Below are positions 4,232 to 5,885 of a stretch of DNA of 5,885 nt, piece by piece. The notes below the pieces were generated by a model. That model was not told the origin of the DNA. It was given only the letters and a program-made list of their open reading frames with translations, and made no database searches. How positions within the stretch are numbered: the first letter of the stretch is position 1; each line of letters starts with the position of its first letter. The DNA comes from Myxococcales bacterium (GTDB lineage Bacteria; Myxococcota_A; UBA9042; PHBI01; JAAZYN01), in NCBI GenBank assembly GCA_014239625.1, contig JAAZYN010000113.1:2602-8486 (forward strand), in the 5' to 3' direction. Position numbers and translations under genes: made by a program.

Positions 4232-5885
4232 TTCGGCGATCTTGCGCAAGATGCGTCGCATGACCTTTCCGGAGCGCGTCTTCGGAAGGCCCGGTACGAA
4301 TTGGTAGAGATCCACCTTGGCGTGCGCTCCGATCCCCCGCCGGAGATGTCGGTTCATCTCCGCCTCCACCGACTCGCCCGGCGGATGTCCGGGCTGCATC
4401 ACGATGTACGCGTAGACGCCCTGCCCTTTGATAGGGTGGGGGAAGCCGACCACCGCGGCCTCCGCCACGGCCTCGACGCCGACCAGCGCGGACTCGAACT
4501 CAGCGGTGCCCATCCGGTGCCCGCTGACGTTGAGGACGTCGTCCACGCGGCCGGTGATCCAATGGTACCCGTCGGCGTCGCGACGACATCCATCGCCGGT
4601 AAAGTAGTAACCCGGAAACTGAGAAAAGTACGTCGCTACGAAGCGCGGATGGTCATTCCACACGGTGCGGGCCTGGCCTGGCCATGGCTGAGCCAGACAC
4701 AGCCGCCCCTGCCCGGGACCGCGTATCAGCCTGGAGCGTTCATCCAGCAAGACCGGCACGATGCCCGGCATGGGGAGGGTCGCCGAGCCCGGCTTGGTCG
4801 GGGTCGCAGGCGCGACAGGGGTGATCGCGATGCCACCGGTCTCCGTCTGCCACCACGTGTCGACGATGGTACAGCGGCCTTCGCCCACCACGTCATGATA
4901 CCAGCGCCACGCGTCGGGGTTGATCGGCTCGCCGACGGTCCCGAGAACGCGCAGCGAGGATCGGTCGTGCGCGGTGACAAACTCGTCGCCCTGCGCAGCC
5001 AGCGCCCGGATCGCCGTGGGCGCCGTGTAGAAGATGCTGATCTTGTGCCGCGCCACCATCTCCCAGTAACGACCGGGATCCGGATAGGTCGGGACCGACT
5101 CGAACATCAACGTCGTGGCGCCGTTGGCCAGGGGACCATAGACGATGTAGGTGTGGCCCGTGATCCAGCCCACGTCCGCCACGCAGGCATACACATCATC
5201 GGGACGTAGATCGAACACGACGCGGTGGGTGTAGCTGGCGTAGGTGATGTAGCCGCCGCAGGTGTGAACCACCCCCTTGGGCTTACCGGTGGAGCCCGAC
5301 GTGTACAGGACGAACAACGGATCTTCGGCGTCGGTCGGGGTCGCCGGGCACTCCGCCGAGGCCGCGACGACCGCTTGATGCCACCACACGTCGCGCTCGT
5401 CGTCCCACTCGACGGGGCCCCGGGTGCGTTGGAAGACCAACACCTTGCGCACACCGTGCTCACCGACGAGGGCCGCATCGACGACCGCTTTGAGAGGAAT
5501 CACGCGACCGCCGCGCCGCCCCTGATCCTGGGTGATCACCAACTCCGCGCCGCAGTCACGGACGCGGTCACGGATCGCCTCGGCCGAGAAACCTCCGAAG
5601 ACGACCGAGTGGATCGCCCCGATCCGGGCACAGGCCAACATCGCGATGGCCGCTTCCGGCACCATCCCCATATAGATGATGACGCGCTCACCCTTCTTGA
5701 GGCCCAGGCTCTTGAGCGCGTTGGCCGCTTTGCACACCTCGGCGTGAAGCGCCGCGTAGGTATACGTTCGGGTCTCGCCGGGGTCATCGCCCTCCCAGAT
5801 GATGGCGATCTTGTCGCCGTGAGCGGCCGCATGTCGGTCGAGGCAAGACTCTGTGACGTTGAGCCGACCATCGCCGAACCAACTC
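4142..5885 (-). CDS. acs: Acetyl-CoA synthetase (AMP-forming), C-terminal 580 residues
   Basis: Acs activates acetate with ATP to acetyl-AMP and then forms acetyl-CoA; it is cytoplasmic. The gene enters from the right edge, so its start and roughly 70-75 N-terminal residues (judged against the 652-residue E. coli protein) are missing. Visible in order are SWFGDGRLNV, AIIWEGDD, the P-loop-like YTSGSTGKPKG, VGEPINP, DTWWQTETGG with the tryptophan that limits the acyl pocket to acetate, YYFTGDGCRRD (cysteine where alanine is usual), WITGRVDDVLNVSGHRMGTAE, and near the C-terminus LPKTRSGKVMRRILRKIA. The last holds the catalytic lysine (codon 4267-4265) that is acetylated by Pat-type enzymes in characterised relatives. 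All catalytic motifs are intact. An ATG- or GTG-like start at 5737 would be internal to the conserved domain and is not the real start. A diverged repeat of its 3' end follows the stop codon. Confidence 0.98.
   Translation of the reverse strand, partial: SWFGDGRLNVTESCLDRHAAAHGDKIAIIWEGDDPGETRTYTYAALHAEVCKAANALKSLGLKKGERVIIYMGMVPEAAIAMLACARIGAIHSVVFGGFSAEAIRDRVRDCGAELVITQDQGRRGGRVIPLKAVVDAALVGEHGVRKVLVFQRTRGPVEWDDERDVWWHQAVVAASAECPATPTDAEDPLFVLYTSGSTGKPKGVVHTCGGYITYASYTHRVVFDLRPDDVYACVADVGWITGHTYIVYGPLANGATTLMFESVPTYPDPGRYWEMVARHKISIFYTAPTAIRALAAQGDEFVTAHDRSSLRVLGTVGEPINPDAWRWYHDVVGEGRCTIVDTWWQTETGGIAITPVAPATPTKPGSATLPMPGIVPVLLDERSRLIRGPGQGRLCLAQPWPGQARTVWNDHPRFVATYFSQFPGYYFTGDGCRRDADGYHWITGRVDDVLNVSGHRMGTAEFESALVGVEAVAEAAVVGFPHPIKGQGVYAYIVMQPGHPPGESVEAEMNRHLRRGIGAHAKVDLYQFVPGLPKTRSGKVMRRILRKIAEGEPDRLGDVSTLADPSVVESIASGARALS

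Noticed and set aside
3893..5209. 438-codon open frame on the plus strand
   Set aside because: It is antisense to acs, whose protein matches its family in detail; long antisense frames are expected in GC-rich coding DNA, and the product resembles no known protein.

Overview
The window is GC-rich, densely coded bacterial chromosome in which every supported gene lies on the minus strand. In transcription order (high to low coordinates) it reads: the 3' part of acetyl-CoA synthetase (acs, 5885-4142); a 272-base intergenic region with a good sigma70-type promoter; thioredoxin (trxA, 3869-3540); a 71-base gap; then a tightly packed tetrapyrrole cluster of a HemX/CcsA-family membrane protein (3468-2686), glutamyl-tRNA reductase (hemA, 2681-1296), hydroxymethylbilane synthase (hemC, 1299-337) and the N-terminal part of uroporphyrinogen-III C-methyltransferase (cobA, 340 to the window edge). 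The order hemX/ccsA-hemA-hemC-cobA(hemD), the high GC and the YpjD-like CcsA suggest a Myxococcota/Deltaproteobacteria-type Gram-negative organism. That placement is inference from memory, not a measured assignment.

The cluster makes biochemical sense. HemA converts glutamyl-tRNA to glutamate-1-semialdehyde, the committed step of C5-pathway heme synthesis. HemC polymerises four porphobilinogens to hydroxymethylbilane, and CobA methylates uroporphyrinogen III towards siroheme and cobalamin. HemX/CcsA proteins act in cytochrome c heme handling or in control of HemA level. The genes are separated by 4 bases (ccsA-hemA) or overlap by 4 bases (hemA-hemC and hemC-cobA), so translational coupling is likely. 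Thioredoxin just upstream may share the transcript.

The most unusual signal is in the start codons. hemA has no ATG, GTG, TTG or CTG between an in-frame stop and its conserved N-terminus. The codon where translation should begin, by Shine-Dalgarno spacing and by collinearity with E. coli HemA, is ATC. The neighbouring ccsA shows the same thing: an AGGAGG lies 5 bases before ATC (8 before ATT), while the nearest conventional start (TTG) is 20 bases away. hemC starts with GTG and cobA with TTG, so all four tetrapyrrole-cluster genes appear to lack ATG, whereas trxA upstream has a normal ATG. This is either rare AUC initiation, possibly regulatory, or a sequence problem; both are testable.

A second observation is a diverged, partly in-frame duplicate of the acs 3' end directly after the acs stop codon. 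No tRNA, rRNA, CRISPR, insertion sequence or phage signal was seen, and no complete new system was identified.
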